Origin: Vanrija pseudolonga | Lineage: Eukaryota; Basidiomycota; Tremellomycetes; Trichosporonales; Trichosporonaceae | Direction of reading: 5' to 3' | Assembly (NCBI RefSeq): GCF_020906515.1 | Contig: NC_085849.1 | Coordinates: forward strand, 2,914,001-2,978,000 | Length of the DNA: 64,000 nt | Part shown: piece after piece, positions 31,541 to 44,382 of the stretch | Position numbering within the stretch: the stretch's first letter is position 1 | Layout: every line of letters begins with the position of its first letter | The notes under the pieces: generated by a model | The model's input: the letters and a program-made list of their open reading frames with translations, nothing else | The model's database searches: none | What the model was told of the DNA's origin: nothing | Translations under genes and position numbers: made by a program

Positions 31541-34500
31541 CTATCGAGCAGACACCGCCGTCACGACAGTCGGAGCCGCCGCAATGCCGCTGCCGCCTCC
31601 GCCGCTGCCACCACCGGCGCGCACAGACTCTGCGGCTTCCTGGTCCAGCTTCTCCTGGTATGCGTCATACGCATATTTGATAGGTTTCGAGGGAAGATAG
31701 ACTTCGTCGGCAGTGACCGCTTCGTCGTCGTTGGTCTCGGGCTTCTTGGGCACACCGAATAGGTCGTCGGGGCTGAAGTCATTGTCTGGATCGACAGGCT
31801 CGGCGCGTCGCTTGCCAAGCGCCTTGCGGCTGGGGCGGGAAGGAGGAGTGTCCGAGTTGTCATCCTCCTCCTCGGCGTCTCCTTCGGCACCGCTGCCGCT
31901 GCCGTTGTTGGTGCTGCCGCTGCCGCCTCGCGAAGGGTGGTGTGGGCCATCCACTAAACCAGTGAGGCTGTTTGTGCTCGGGCTGTTGACAGAACGCAAC
32001 TGCCTCGTGCTGGGCAGAGGACGAGGTCCGGGCACCCGAGAGCGCCCCACAGGAGACGGGTTGCGCGCAGGCGACGAAGGCACCCTGGGCGGCTCGGGGA
32101 GGCCCCGACGATCCGGCGACGGCGTACGCGATCGACCCCCGTCACGGACAGCGTGCAGGAGAATCTGGTTGGTAGGTGACTCGCCAAGATGAAGTTGCGG
32201 CGCCGGTGCCGCAGGCGTGGGAAGGGCTCGGTCATTGCTCTCCTGAGGGCTGACACGACTGCCTCCACCGAGACCAGCATGGTGAGGAGATGGCGATCTG
32301 GAGGCAGAGGCTTCGGCCGCCTCACCTGGAGCAAGCATGTCCATCTGCTGCTGCAGAGCGTCAGCACTTGCGAGTTTCTCCCCAACTCACCCTTCGGTCC
32401 AGCCTCGTTTCCTTCTTGCTTCGCTCCTGAACAGCCCGCATTTCTTGCTCGTCCGCGGCCATTTTCTCCAGGTCGTCGTACTGTTTGAGAGCATCGGACA
32501 CAACGCTATGCGCCTCGAAGAGCTGGGCCAGGGCGACCTCCTCCAAGGTCGTGAGGTGCTGCTCGTTGTTCTCAACCGACTCGGCCTCGCGGCGCGCCTT
32601 TGTGGCCTCGGCCTGTGCCCAATCCATCTGGCCTGTAAGCGACTCGTGGGCAAGGAATGTCTTGCGGTAAAACTCCTGCGCACGGTTAGATGCCATCGCA
32701 ATGGTCCACCACCCACCTTGATAATAGGCTTGTGCTGCAGCTCCGCGGGCTGAGTGAAGACGACGGCTTCGGCAAGCACCCGGGCACTTTCCTTGGCAGC
32801 GTTGCACTCCTCCATCAGGCGGCGCATGTCCTCCTTGTGATCAGGAAGATGCTGGTAACCGGGTCCACCACTGTAAGGGGCAGGCGACTGAACGATTTGC
32901 CCACCGCCTCCAAAGCGGTCAGCAAGCGAGAGCCGCTGAAGTGACGGCTGCGACCCTGGGCGCGACACTGGGACAGACGGAGGCGGCGAGGGCAGTGGTG
33001 ATGGGCCGGTCGCAATGATAGGCGGGGGTCTTTGGAAGTCATTCGAGGCCGGGTTGTTGTTGTTGGGGCCTCCTCCTGCCTGGAGGAAGTCGTCTGGAAG
33101 TGCACGACCTTCCTCGGGCTCCTGAGGTGGCTTGACTTTGCGCCAGAGGTCGATGAGGCCCTCGCAGCCACGTTCCCTGCTGAACTGGTTGGTGAGGCCC
33201 GACACAATGTTCATAATCGTGTCATAGGTCTTCTTTGAAGGCTGCTGCCTGACGTTGTTGAGCAAGATTGCCTCGACGACCGAGAGGAACTTTTTGTTTG
33301 TTGCGTAGGCTGAAGGTGTCAGGTGGGCTAAAGAAGGTCGACTTACGTCGGTAGACACCCGTGGTGATGGATCTCATTGTAATAAGCCACACACGCGCAG
33401 CCATACGGCGCTCGGGGTCGGCACCTTGCTTGAGCTGCTTGCGGATTGTCTTTGCCGTCTCTCTGCTAACAGCGTCGGGATACTCCGAGTTGTTGATCTG
33501 TTCGCACAACTGAACCACGTTGGTATACGTCGTCTCGTGGCTGGTGCAAAAGGCCCCTGCAGGCCCGTCAGCACTGATCCTCTCTCGGCACGGTATCGAC
33601 TCACGGATGAGGGTGGCCACCTCGTCAGCCGCTTCTTGCGCAGTCATAGTCCCGCGCACGGGCTCCATCGGCCTCAACTTTGAGCGGTGCGTGTCCTCGA
33701 GACTGTGCCCAATAGAGCTCCCATGGCCATGGTTTGAGATGTCGGCGTCGCGCCAGTCGTCAAAGCTCGGCCTGGTCCCTTCGTGTGACCTGCGAATGGG
33801 CGGAGGAGGTTCAATAATGCTCGAAGGCGTGTCCTTGAACTCCTTGCCCTTGTTGCTCTTAGGTCCGCCCCAGCCGACATTCCAGAAACGCTTCTTGTCG
33901 CCCTTTTCGCCCTTGTCGTGCTTATCGGACTTGGAGGATGGTGCGTAGTTGTCGGCGTCGGGGCGCATCAGGACGCGATCTGACGGAGGGCCGTTTGGCG
34001 GCGGCGGCGGTGGTGGTTGCGCCTTTGACCATTGGTTGTAGGCATGAGGGGGAGGAACGGCGTACCCTGCTGGTGCTGGGGCAGCCGGTGGGTGCGGCTC
34101 GGGGAAGGCATTGACCAGTGGTGACCGTGTCGAAGGGGGCATTGGGGTGGGCTTGTTGAGCTGAGGCGCGGGCATGTGGTGAACCGAGCCCTCGTGATCT
34201 GACCCCCGACCTGACTGAGAAGCAGAGCTGTAACCGCGACTTCGCGCACTGGCGTACCCGCCGTCGAGATCGGCCGCGTAGCCCCCGACTGGCAACGAAC
34301 CATTGGTGCCCACGCTTGGCGTTTGGAGGTGTCCGAGACGAGTGGGCGTCGACGGCCTAAACTGCTGCTGCTGCTGGACGTCGGGTGGGCCAGCGCCTGG
34401 GGGCAAGTATAAATGCGGTGACGGCTGCGTCACTGGGCTGGGCTGCTGCGATTGAGTATAATACTGTGCTTCTGGCGGTTCTGGCATGTTGCTGCCAGGC

Positions 34501-34730
34501 TGTGCTCCCGAGTTGGCCCAGGAGTCGTTTGATGCACCCGTGCCCACACGCGAGTGGACGGGATAGCCCGCTCGGTCACCGACATCACCACCACGACGGT
34601 ACGCGGCCGCATTGATAGCGTCGTCTTGCATCTGGCGGATCTCGGCGTCGCTCGGAGTCGCGACACGTTCAGGCGCAGCTGGCGGTGGTGGCCTGCCTAG
34701 TCGCATCGCGGGAGGCGGGGGCGCTGGTGC

Positions 34731-34778
<48 letters not shown>

Positions 34779-34991
34779 TAGTGGTGGTGGTGGTGGTGGT
34801 GGTGGTGGTGGTGGTGGGAGTCCGCTGTTGTCGCCTGGTGCTGGCATCGGGAATGGCGTCACGCTGGCATGATGGCGTCGTTTCACAATATCAGGCTGGG
34901 GGAGTATGCTGCTCATCCCTCCCCCCTTTTGCGGTACAGCGGGGACGCCATCAATCTCGACGCCCGACTTTGGTCTGAACAGGCGTCTCAT
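31541..34991 (-). CDS. VHS-GAT domain endosomal sorting adaptor (Lsb5/TOM1/GGA-like) with polyQ-polyP N-terminus
   Basis: Predicted ubiquitin- and clathrin-linked adaptor in endosomal sorting or actin-coupled endocytosis. Exons 34991-33605, 33556-33347, 33309-32717, 32675-32391, 32350-31541 give 1094 aa. Residues 1-440 are disordered with a Pro run and 16-17 Gln. The VHS domain spans about 446-600 (EAADEVATLIR, TTYTNVVQLCEQINNSE, ETAKTIRKQLK, RMAARVWLITMRSITTGVYR, KKFLSVVEAILLNNV). The GAT-like three-helix region (about 690-825) has EDMRRLMEECNAAKESARVL, then EFYRKTFLAHESLTGQM. The C-terminal 270 residues are Ser/Pro-rich. The first intron (33604-33557) is 48 nt without in-frame stop, so retention would insert 16 residues into the VHS domain. 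Lsb5 is the closest by domain order; no ear domain is seen. Confidence 0.82.
34731..34816. repeat. CTG/TTG and GGT trinucleotide tracts (polyQ and polyP coding)
   Basis: CTG/TTG units (34731-34779) followed by GGT units (34782-34816). On the minus strand they encode about 16 Gln and about 14 Pro in the VHS-GAT protein. Pure CTG stretches are prone to length change. Confidence 0.9.
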
Positions 34992-36566
34992 GATGGTGAG
35001 GGCGAGTGAGGTGGTGGTGGTGTGGGATGAACAGCGACGACCAGGATGAACACACGGGGTGGGTAACAGTGCCCGGCTTTGGGTGGCCGCGCGCCGCTAA
35101 GGGGTGCTGGCTGGTCTCTGTTGCTGTTGCCTGTGCCGGGTGTTGCTTGTGCTCTCAGCCTTGTTGTACTGGCCTGGGTGTGTGCCCCCTGTGAGCGAGT
35201 GGGCTGTCGCTAGTCTGATAGGTCTTGTAAAAGGTTGTCGTGTCGGTTGTTGCGCGTGGTGTATGGTTGTGTGGTATGGTTGTCGTTGTGGGTTGCTGCT
35301 GCCTTGTTGGATGATGCAAGGGGGAGGTAGGTCGGAGGGGTGGTTGTGTCGTCGAAGCGTGCAGCGTCCAGGCGGGCGTGCAGCGTGCAGCGTGCAGCTT
35401 GCGAGCTGGACTGGGCTGTCCTGGGCTGGCTGGCTCGCTGGCTGGCTCGCTGGCTGGCTGGTGCAGAGCAGAGCAGAGCCGCCGCCTCCGCCGCCGCCAT
35501 CCAACACCGCCTCGGACGCAGCGCCCCCCTGGGCTTGCTCTGCTTGCTCTGCCGCGTGCCGCCCGCCTGTGCCGCCTGCCTGCCCGCCCTGGCGCGCCTG
35601 GCTGGCTGCATGCTGCAATCACGCGCCATTGTGTCTGGGCCTAGAGTCAAACTCAGGGCCTGGAGGGTTGGTCATTATTCACTCCTCCCACTCAACGACA
35701 GTGGGCTTTGTATTAGTCTCTATTACCCTCCGTCATTTGGCCATTACAAATCCCAAAGTGTAAATCAATTTGTATTGCCAGGGCAGATTCACAAATGTAT
35801 GCTTAATCCCCGTCTCTGACAACGGTCTGCCAGTCTCAGCGACACGGCAGGAAGGAAGGGCAGACGACACCGCTGCCCGCAATCTCTTTGCAAAGTATCA
35901 CCAGTCACGCACGGAAAGCGGTCACTTGAGCACGAACAATGCAACGCGCAGCGACGGGCAGCAGATGACAAGACCGCCGCTACAAGGAAAAGCAAGAACA
36001 CAGGCAGGCACACCTCAGCAGCTGTGACTAATTTGCCGAGGGGGCGCTCGGTGGCGACACAACGACGTGACCGCCCGCCGCCTCCCACGTCGAGGCGGTG
36101 CACGGCTGTGTGCTGCAAACTCGACTGACTGCATCGCAATCGCAATGCAGAGCAGCGAGCAAAAAGCCACGTCGCATACGTGTTTGGTGGGTGCACTGCG
36201 CCGCATCGCCGGCCGCGGACGCCATCGTAATCGTACACCCTACACCCACACACTGCCACAGACCACGCGCGCGCGCAGCACCTCGTGTGCGCGTCGTCGC
36301 AAGCGTGCACGCTGCTTTGCGTTACGGCAGTCGCGGCGTGGCACGACCCCAAAATGCCAGAGAAGAAGCAGCACGCGGAGCACGAGCAAAGTAGACAACA
36401 CGCCGATCGCAATCAGCTTCACTAATCTTGAACTTGGACTTCATATCCTCTCTCGTCTGTCACTGGTGGCAAGTAGCGCCCGCCCACCGACCTATCACCG
36501 GGGCATGGGCATGGAGCCCCGCGGCTTTGCGGCCTTCTCACCCCTACTTCCTAACAGATCTCGCGA
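34992..36566. other. 1.6 kb intergenic region, VHS-GAT promoter side and cyanase 3' flank
   Basis: No supported gene. GGCTGGCTCGCT-type repeats at about 35425-35462 and GC-skewed patches are visible. Open frames here lack protein-like character. Confidence 0.5.
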
Positions 36567-37191
36567 TTAGAACTCGTACGAAAGGAACTGGCGCGTTAGT
36601 AGTGCGCACAGCGTAACCTGGCGCAGGGGTGTGCCCTGTCCACCCCACCCACCTTGCCGTCCAGCGTGATGACCACGCGGTCGCCCTTCGGGTCCGGCAC
36701 GCGGTCGACTTTTGCCTTGAAGTTGATGGCCGACATGATACCGTCCTGGAACTTCTCCTGGATGATGGCCTTGATGGACAGGCCGTGGACCATGATGACC
36801 TCATAAAGGCGGTAGAGGACGGGGTCCTGGGGTGGAGGTTAGCTGTGGCCTTCCTCGCGATAGCCTGGGCGTCACATGTACACCACTCGCTCGTGACCCC
36901 ACTCACCGTCGGCACGCCGCCCTCCCAGCTCGGCTTGCGCACGACCATGCCGTCGACGCCGAGGCTCGCAGGCCCCTTGCCAGCGACAGCCTTGATCGTC
37001 GCCTCGTCGCTGAGCCCGACGGCCGCGGCGATCTTGGCCGCCGTCTCGTCATCAGCGTACATGTTGCCGAAGAAGACGGTGGCGACCCAGACCTCCTCCT
37101 TGCCGACCTTTTCGGCGATCTGGGCGAACGTGAGCCCCGAGCGCTGCTTGGCCTCGAGGAGGGTGACGGAGTGGGCGTGGAGGGCTGCCAT
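36567..37191 (-). CDS. cynS: Cyanate hydratase (cyanase)
   Basis: Converts cyanate plus bicarbonate to carbamate and CO2, releasing ammonia; detoxification and nitrogen supply in the cytosol. Exons 37191-36907, 36826-36653, 36587-36567 give 159 aa, the normal length for the family. The N-terminal helical domain ([40 protein letters not shown]) precedes the catalytic domain with Arg and Glu in [20 protein letters not shown] and Ser in [19 protein letters not shown]. The last exon only encodes FLSYEF and the stop, the conserved C-terminus of cyanase (GKFLSYEF across the junction). All three catalytic residues (Arg, Glu, Ser) are present. Confidence 0.95.
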
Positions 37192-38037
37192 GGTGGTTTG
37201 TGGTGGAGGTGGACTGATAAGGGCTGTGTAGGGATGTGGGGATGTGGAGAGCTGGTCCGGGCTGAGTGAGAGGTGGTGGTGAGCTGTAAGCTGGCTAAGG
37301 CGGACACGACCAGACGCACTGTTCGTGAGAGCGAGTCCCTGCTGCGTGTTATAAGGACGTTGTGGTCGTCGTCGTCGTCGTTCGGGATAACTTGCTGGTG
37401 GGAGAAGCCGCTTGAATCGGCTATCTCGACCCGGTGGAGGTGTGTGGGGAAACTCGCCACCCGGTGTCGGAGAGTCGCGAGTCGAGGCAGTCAGATGATC
37501 AACCCTCACGGCTCTGGCCATCCTTGGCATGGCCCGTGTGTTCTGTACCTCAGCAACACAAAGCGTGGGATGGGGGTGCAGCGTGCGGCGTTGAGCTCGA
37601 CGCGCGCCACGGTCGCGTCGAGGTGCATGGCGGTGGTGAGCGGGCAGGGGGGGGGAGAGCCCAAGTCATTCCGAGCAGTGCGCCGCCACGCCGCCGCAGC
37701 TCCGCTCGGTGTCTGCTCGCTGCTCAGCGTTGCATCGTCGCTACCATCGGCTCACGAAACAGGCACCGCGCAGCAACAAGCAAGTCGCTCAGACCAGCAT
37801 TACTCATGCCAACAAGGTCGTCCCCAACAACAAGGTCGGACGTCGGACCCACCCACTACTACCTCCACCCCACCCGTCCACCACAATATCGCGGCGACTG
37901 ACGCCACCGCTCAATTCAATTCATTGTCTCGCATGCCGCCGCGATAAGTGCTGGCGCGCTCGAGTAAACAAGCCTGCGTCATAGTGCAGCGCTGCATCCA
38001 CTCACCACTCACCACTCACCACTCACTCACCAGCGTC
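37192..38037. other. Divergent region between cyanase and the beta-helix gene
   Basis: Contains both promoters. TCACCACTCACC repeats occur just before the beta-helix start (37996-38030) and a G-rich patch near 37640-37660. No gene is seen. Confidence 0.5.
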
Positions 38038-39639
38038 ATGCGGATACCGCAGAGTCTAGCGGTGCTAACGCTGCTCACGCTCACGAGCGGCGCGTGCCTC
38101 CCAAACAGCACGAGCAGCACCGCGCTCCAGGCAGCCCTCACCCAAGGCGGCGCAGGCTACGTCCTCTCCCTCTGCCCGAACGAGGTATACGACCTGTCCC
38201 AGCCGCTCGCGTTCGCGTCGCCAGACCAGGAGATCTCGACAGAGGGATACCCCGCAGGCAGCGCGCGTGCCGTGCTCCGCGTCGTGGGGGGCACGTCAGC
38301 CGTGAGCGGTACGCGGGCGGGGCTCGACGGCGCGCGGCTGCGGTACGTCCAGGTGGGTCGGCGGGCGCGTTGTGTCTTCCCTCCTCCCCCTCGGCTGACC
38401 CAGCCCGACAGGTCGACGGGAACCGCGGCGCGCTGCCCCCCGCCACGGGCGCCGCAGCCATCGAGATGGGCGGCAACAATGCCAACCAGCTGATCGAGCA
38501 CGTGCGGAGCTACGACGCGCGCGCGTGGTCGTGCCTCCACGTCGCGGAGGGCGATCTGCGCTGCACCAACACGACAGTGCAGTACTGCGACGTCGGGCCG
38601 TGCGGCCAGGCGGACTTTGGCGCGTGGGCAGATGGCATCAGCCTCAGCTGTCGGGACAGCGCGGTGCAGTTCAACACGGTCACGGACGCGACCGACGGCG
38701 GGGTCGTCGTGTTTGGCGCGCCGGGGTCCGTCGTGCGGAATAACACCATCCAGGCGGTGACGGTGAGTGAGGCACTCGCTGGGCTGGGCTCGTTGGGCGC
38801 GGCCGAGCTGACGCTCGGCTCGATAGCGCCCAATGCTAGGCGGCATCAACCTCGTCGACGTCGTGCCCTGGGTGCCGGGGAACTACACCCACACGCAAGT
38901 CCTCGACAACGCCATCTCGGGCGGGTTTGGCGACGCAGCAAGCGCGGCCGGCGCGCTGGTCAAGGTCGGGATCGCTATCGGCCCGCGCGTGTGGTTCGGG
39001 GACAAGTACGGCGCCAACGTTAGCACTGGCGGCGTCGTGCGCGGGAACGTGTTGCGCGGGGCGTTCAGCTTTGGGATTGTACGTCGGCTGGCGTGGGGCG
39101 CGGTGGGCTGACGCACGCGTGCAGGCAGTCGCGAGCGCCGACTCGTTCGTGGTCGCGGACAACTCGTTTGCTGGGGAGGTCGCTTTCGTGCGTGTGTGGA
39201 AGGGGGAGTGGCTCACGCTCTCTAGATTGGCGACATCGGTCCAAACTGCACCCAGGGCGCCCTCGCGCCACACCCTCCCACAGCGCTCCTCGCCGACCTG
39301 GCGACGCTCACAAACGTCACTCTCACGCCTGGCATCTCGCCCACACCAGCCGACGACTTTGCCTTTGTCAACGGCACAGCGTCGGCGCTGACGTGCTTTA
39401 TCCCGCCCAAAGCCGCTGCTTGGCCTGCTGGGCAGGGTGTGCCCGCTGTCAGTCCTGTGGACACCGGCGCGTCTCAAACGCCAACATCTGCACCGCGGAC
39501 GACGCCGTCGAATTCCACGGCCACAGCCTCCGCACACTCGACGGCCACGGTCAACTCTGCCGCCCGCGCAATAGCCCACAGCAACTGCCTCACCATCGCC
39601 CATCTCCTCCTCATAACAGCAACCCTCTTTATAAATTGA
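38038..39639 (+). CDS. Secreted, GPI-anchored right-handed beta-helix protein
   Basis: Probable cell-surface or wall protein; a carbohydrate-active role is possible but unproven. Exons 38038-38352, 38412-38762, 38827-39078, 39125-39187, 39226-39639 give 464 aa. It has a clear signal peptide (SLAVLTLLTLTSGACL) and parallel beta-helix-like rungs (NTTVQYCDVGPCGQADFGAW, GVVVFGAPGSVVRNNTIQ, ADSFVVADNSFAGEVAF). There are several N-glycosylation sequons, a Ser/Thr-rich stem and a C-terminal hydrophobic GPI-type signal (CLTIAHLLLITATLFIN). The acceptor of exon 3 is chosen so the product reads RPMLGGINLVDVVPW; a GTGAGG donor six bases downstream combined with the TAG at 38836 is an alternative. No catalytic residues can be named by eye. 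Confidence 0.82.
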
Positions 39640-39798
39640 CATACATATACAGTCTCACCTCAACCCCATGTCATACATACTGGCCCTGCTCACTCGACAT
39701 ACCGGCCCTGCTCACTCGCCGAAAGACCACCTCGATCACACCAGAGTCGTCCTGCCGAGTCAGCACAGCTCACCCCGGCGCCCCCCACACCGCGACAC

Positions 39799-42700
39799 TC
39801 ACTGCCCACGCTCCGGGTCCTTGAGCTGGATAATCTTGCTGTCGGGCCCCATGTTTGAAGGCACACCAGAGAGCGTCTGCGGTGTGATCAGGAGGAACTG
39901 CTTTGACGTGGCTTCACGGGCTCCCTCAATCTTCCGGTCGTCAGCACGAACCGTACTAACCCAACACCCGTCCCCCACTCACCAGAAGCTTTGCAGCGAG
40001 CTGTCGGTTCATCATGTCCATGAACACATCCCACTCATCAAGGCAGCGGATGGCAGTCGGTGACGTCTCCCACAAGGCCAATAGAAGGCTGACAGTGGTG
40101 TACGACTTCTCGCCACCAGACAGAGACGTGATCGGCTTGTAGGCCAGTGGCGCCGCGGCGTGAGAGCGTTCAGCTTGGGTGCCTGTTTGGACCTGCGATG
40201 CGTCAGAGCCAGTCTAGTCTACCCTCCAGCCTGAGGCACTCACAGCGATCACTAGCCTCTCCGCCTCATGTTCAAAGGTGATCTTGCCATTGTAGCCACG
40301 CTTGCCCATGTTGTGTGTGAAAGCTGCGGCGGCGCGGACCGAAGTCAGGGAGCGCAGTACCTCCCAGGTTTTATGGCGCGTCGCAATCACATTCCTCAGA
40401 TGCTGCGGCACATGTAAGCTTACGCAGACTCGACACGACCCCCCTCGGCGACGTACCGTGACCAGCCCTTCGAAGTTCCTAATCTTCGCCTTTTGCTCTT
40501 CGGCATTGGCGCGGGCTTCATTGTATTTGACCGTAATCTCATCCACGTTGATGTTATCGCTGAGAGGGTCAGCAGGAAAAGCCTCTCCGCTCGTACTTCT
40601 TTTCGGCGTCACGGATCCGATTCGCAAGGACGGCTCGTCGCGCCTGCAATTCTTCCGGACTTTGGGTGACTTCCACACGCGCCCACTTGTCCTCGGCACG
40701 CTGGGTCCAGTCGACAACCTCCTCTTCAACCTTATCCAACTTCTGCTGAAGCTCGTTGAGCTGCCGCTCCGTTTGGGCACGGCTCCGTTTGTAGTGATCT
40801 TCGGCGGTCTTGTGCTCTGCACACTTTAAGTGCAGCAACTGCAGCGTGTGCTGAAGACGTCAACACCTGGTTCATTGCTTAGACATACCTTGCTCTGTTG
40901 CAACTGCGGCTCAGATGCATGCCAACGTTCTTCGGCCTCATCGGCGACTTTGATGGCCTCAGCGTGCGCAACATCACTTTGCTTTTGCTTGTCTCGAAGC
41001 ACTTCAAGCTCCTGCTTCAGATTCGTAACAGCTTCTTCACGAGCCTGTACAACGTCAGTCACAGTAGCTGCAGTAGCAAGAGCCAAGGCCGTACCTGCTT
41101 CGTGAATAACAAGGCATTGCCCTCGACAGGAGCGAGATCAGCCAACTGCTCATTGAGTGAATCTCGGACACGTCGGAGGTCGCGCAGGCCTTTTTCAATA
41201 CGCTCCAGAGAACGCTACGGGCGTCAGAAGCTACCAGCTCTGCGACTCACATTCTTCTCAGCCAGCGCATTCTCAGCCGCACTGATGCCCGCGGCTTGTT
41301 CTCGGCACTTTGCGACGGCATCGACATGCGCGTCCTTTATCGTTGCCACTTGTTGGCTCAAAGAGCTGGGGGTTAGCTCCCACATGGTAGGAGGGCTTAC
41401 GTGATTTCACTCGCGACATCTTTGATAAAGAGAGATGAACCTCCCCATAGCGACACGGGTGACGACTGGAAGAGGCTACAAGTGTCAGAATCGCAGTTGA
41501 CACCAGACAACAAAAATACTCACTTCCCTTGGCGTCCAACCTGCTGCGTGCAATCGGCACTCAGTAACTGGACCTCAGACAGGCCTTGGCTCAACAGTCG
41601 CTTGATTTCATCGAGGCCTTCGGCCCGTGTTGGCGCAAGCACCAGCCTCTCGATGTGAAACCTGTCGATCAAGATGCGGAGGACATGTTCGTTGTCAATC
41701 TGGGCTCTGTCAGTGGGCTCCCAGACCAACAACCACATCGACTCGCCTTCAATTTACTGAGCACCGTCGTCGTCCTGTTGGACAAATCGCCTTGCGAGTA
41801 GTTGAACACGTCGCCAGCATGCTTCAAAATAGGCGGGACCTGACCTCTCCTTCCTAATGGTTCATACCCCCTTGGGACGTCAGCATTGGCTTTCGGCAAC
41901 GAACACACCGTTTGGCAGCGTCGCTGAGAATACGCATCAACGTCACCTTGTCGTCGTCATGTCGAACAGCAAAGGAGCAAAGGAAAGAGCCCATAACACC
42001 TTGAAGAACGTCGCGGTACTTGAAGTCATTCTCGTGGAGATGAACATATTGCCCAATCGGCCCGATGGGCGGAGAGTGGCGCCATTTGACCTTCTTAATG
42101 GCCTCCAGAACGATGTCGAGGCGGTTTCCATAGCGTGCCAGGCGGTTGGTGGAACTCTGCTGAAGAGACTCGAGCTGTCGCTTCCCACGGTCCAGGTCAA
42201 GCGACAGCGCGTCGCGTCGGTTGTTCAAGGAGGCGGCCTCCCTCTGACGGGTTTCCAGGACTTCCTTGCCCGTTGCCACGTCTCGCTCGACTTTCGGAAG
42301 CTGGTCCGACATGTTGCGCAAGGCCTTCTCCGCACCTTCCTTCTTTTTCCGCAGTTCGGCCTCTTGAGCGTTCTGTCCTTGATCGCCTGATGCCGCGGCA
42401 ATCTGGCGCGCCAGCTCCTGTACCTCTCGCTCAGCGCTGTCAAGTTCCTCCTGGCAGTCGGCCATCGAGTTCTGTGGAAAGTCAACATCTAGACTCATCG
42501 GCCTTGCCTGCTCGGTGCCTACCTTGTTGGCCTCCGAGTCTTTTCTCGCCGCATGTGCGGCCTCCTTTGCTTGCTTGAGCTGGAGCTTCAAGGGCTCTCG
42601 CTGTTGTATCGTCTCTTCGACTTCCTCTCGGATTCTCTCCATCTTGCGCTCAGCATCCGAGCGCAAACCCTGGTGGGTTAGAACCGATAACGAACCCCGT

Positions 42701-44067
42701 GGCAACGACGTACCTGCTTCTCGCTAACCGTCTCGTCGATCTTTTCGATCTTCGCTTTGCTCTGGGCGACGTCGTTGCGGACGTTTTCGCATTCCTGTAT
42801 AGGTGTCAGCACGCCCGCACTCCAGGATACCGGCGCCTATAGCTGACCTGCTCCTTGCCGGCAACGTATGCCCAGGCAATTTGGCGCTGGAGGTTGTACT
42901 CCTCCTTCTTAAGCTCCGAGACTTTCTTGGCAGCCTCCATTTGGCGCCTCAGACTCTTCTCCTTGGCTTCCAGATCGGGGATCACGTCGTTCGCACGAAT
43001 CACATCTTGCCCGATTGATTTGACGTCTTCCTTGATTTTATCATACACTGCCGTGAGGGGAGCCAGTTGTGTGCCGTTCAGGAAGAACTGCACTGGTCAG
43101 AGGGTAACAGGGCAAGGGCACTTGCGGGTACACTCACCGCGTAAAGGCTTCGCTCGTTTGATGCTGCGAGGAATGTTTTCGCGTTGTCTTGTGTGAGGAT
43201 TGTGAGAGGCGAATCAATATCCATCACAAAGTGGTCAAGCATGTTGACCAATGCTTCACGTTTGCGCTCGATAATGTTGCCGCTGGAAGACTTGAAAGTG
43301 TACCCAGAGGCACCAGACGAGTGGATAGTGCGCTCGATGGTAATGCTGTCGCCATAGACGTTGGGCTTGTAGGCACCTTTGCCTCTGTTGTCGATGACCA
43401 CTTTGATGGAAGCTTTGCTGGGTACGTCAGCGGCTGTTGCGGCTGCTCTTCTCACTCCTTGCCTCGCATGATCAGGTCCTTGACGCCCTGACCACGCCCG
43501 GTCACACTGGCCTTGGCACCAAAGACAACGGCAATACCAGTGAGAATGGCGGACTTGCCACTGCCGTTGGCACCAACTAGAAAGTTGAGCTTCGAGGCGA
43601 AAGTGACAATTGTGTTGCCGTGGGACATGAAGTTCACGAGGTGGAGGGATTTCAGAGTGCCAGCGGTGGGTGCTTCATGCTACGATGATGTGAGTGGACG
43701 ATCAGGCGCATGTGTACGGGGGAAGGACTCGGTACTCACCCCCTGCCCCTTCTTGCGCTCCTGCTTCTGCAGCTCCTTGGACCGTCGGAATGCCTCGAGG
43801 TAGCCTTCGGGGTCCATATCCGAGTCGGTATCATCCTCTGACATGTCTTCGTCCTCAGACTCGTCGTCCTCCGGTGGCGGTGGCGAAGAACGGCGGCCAG
43901 CATTCTCCATCCTTTCGCGCTTGACACGCTTGACCTAGGTGGGTGTCAGCCAACGCAACTCGCGCCGAGATACGGGACTCTGCTCTCACCACCTCTGCGC
44001 GCTCATCTGAGCCGCTGTCGTCTGCGTCTGGTGACCTTAATGGTCGTTTTGAGCTTGATCCTGCCAT
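39799..44067 (-). CDS. SMC6: SMC6, ATPase of the SMC5/6 genome-stability complex
   Basis: Core ATPase of the SMC5-SMC6 complex in recombinational repair and chromosome segregation. The N-terminus is acidic (EDDESEDEDMSEDDTDSD), then LKSLHLVNFMSHGNTIVTF and the Walker A GANGSGKSAILTGI near 43560. Long coiled-coil arms follow (EKSLRRQMEAAKKVSELKKE; KMERIREEVEETIQQREPLK), flanking a hinge around 41500-42000. The C-terminal ATPase half has the signature LSGGEKSYTTVSLLLAL near 40100 and Walker B AIRCLDEWDVFMD. First exons: 44067-43990, 43934-43740, 43679-43456. Well over ten short introns interrupt the gene; I did not resolve every junction in the 40.2-42.9 kb coil and hinge region. The start MAGSSSKRPLRS and stop after KIIQLKDPERGQ are firm. 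Confidence 0.92.
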
Positions 44068-44382
44068 TGCGGAAGGAAGGTGAGTTGTAGAGGGAAGAGA
44101 AGGGGTGTTGAGTGACGTTAGCCCTCGTTGATTGTTGTTGTTGCCAGCCAGGGTGCAGCGCGCGCGCGTTGGTGTAGACGCGTTTTGCCGCCGCACGAAT
44201 GACTGGATTCGCTTTTACGTAATGTTATATCCAGCTACCGCACGGATCAACCCCCCCACCCCACCCGCCTCCACCCCCAGATTTCTCGCCCCCTCCCCCC
44301 CTGTCGTCGACGTCGACGTCGTGTTGGCCCCACAACTGTGATTACATGCTCAAAAGAACGCAGACGCATCTACATGAAAGGT

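Noticed and set aside
35104-35763. 219-codon plus-strand frame with GCTG repeats
   Set aside because: Trp/Cys/Leu-rich repeat translation without homology or splice support.
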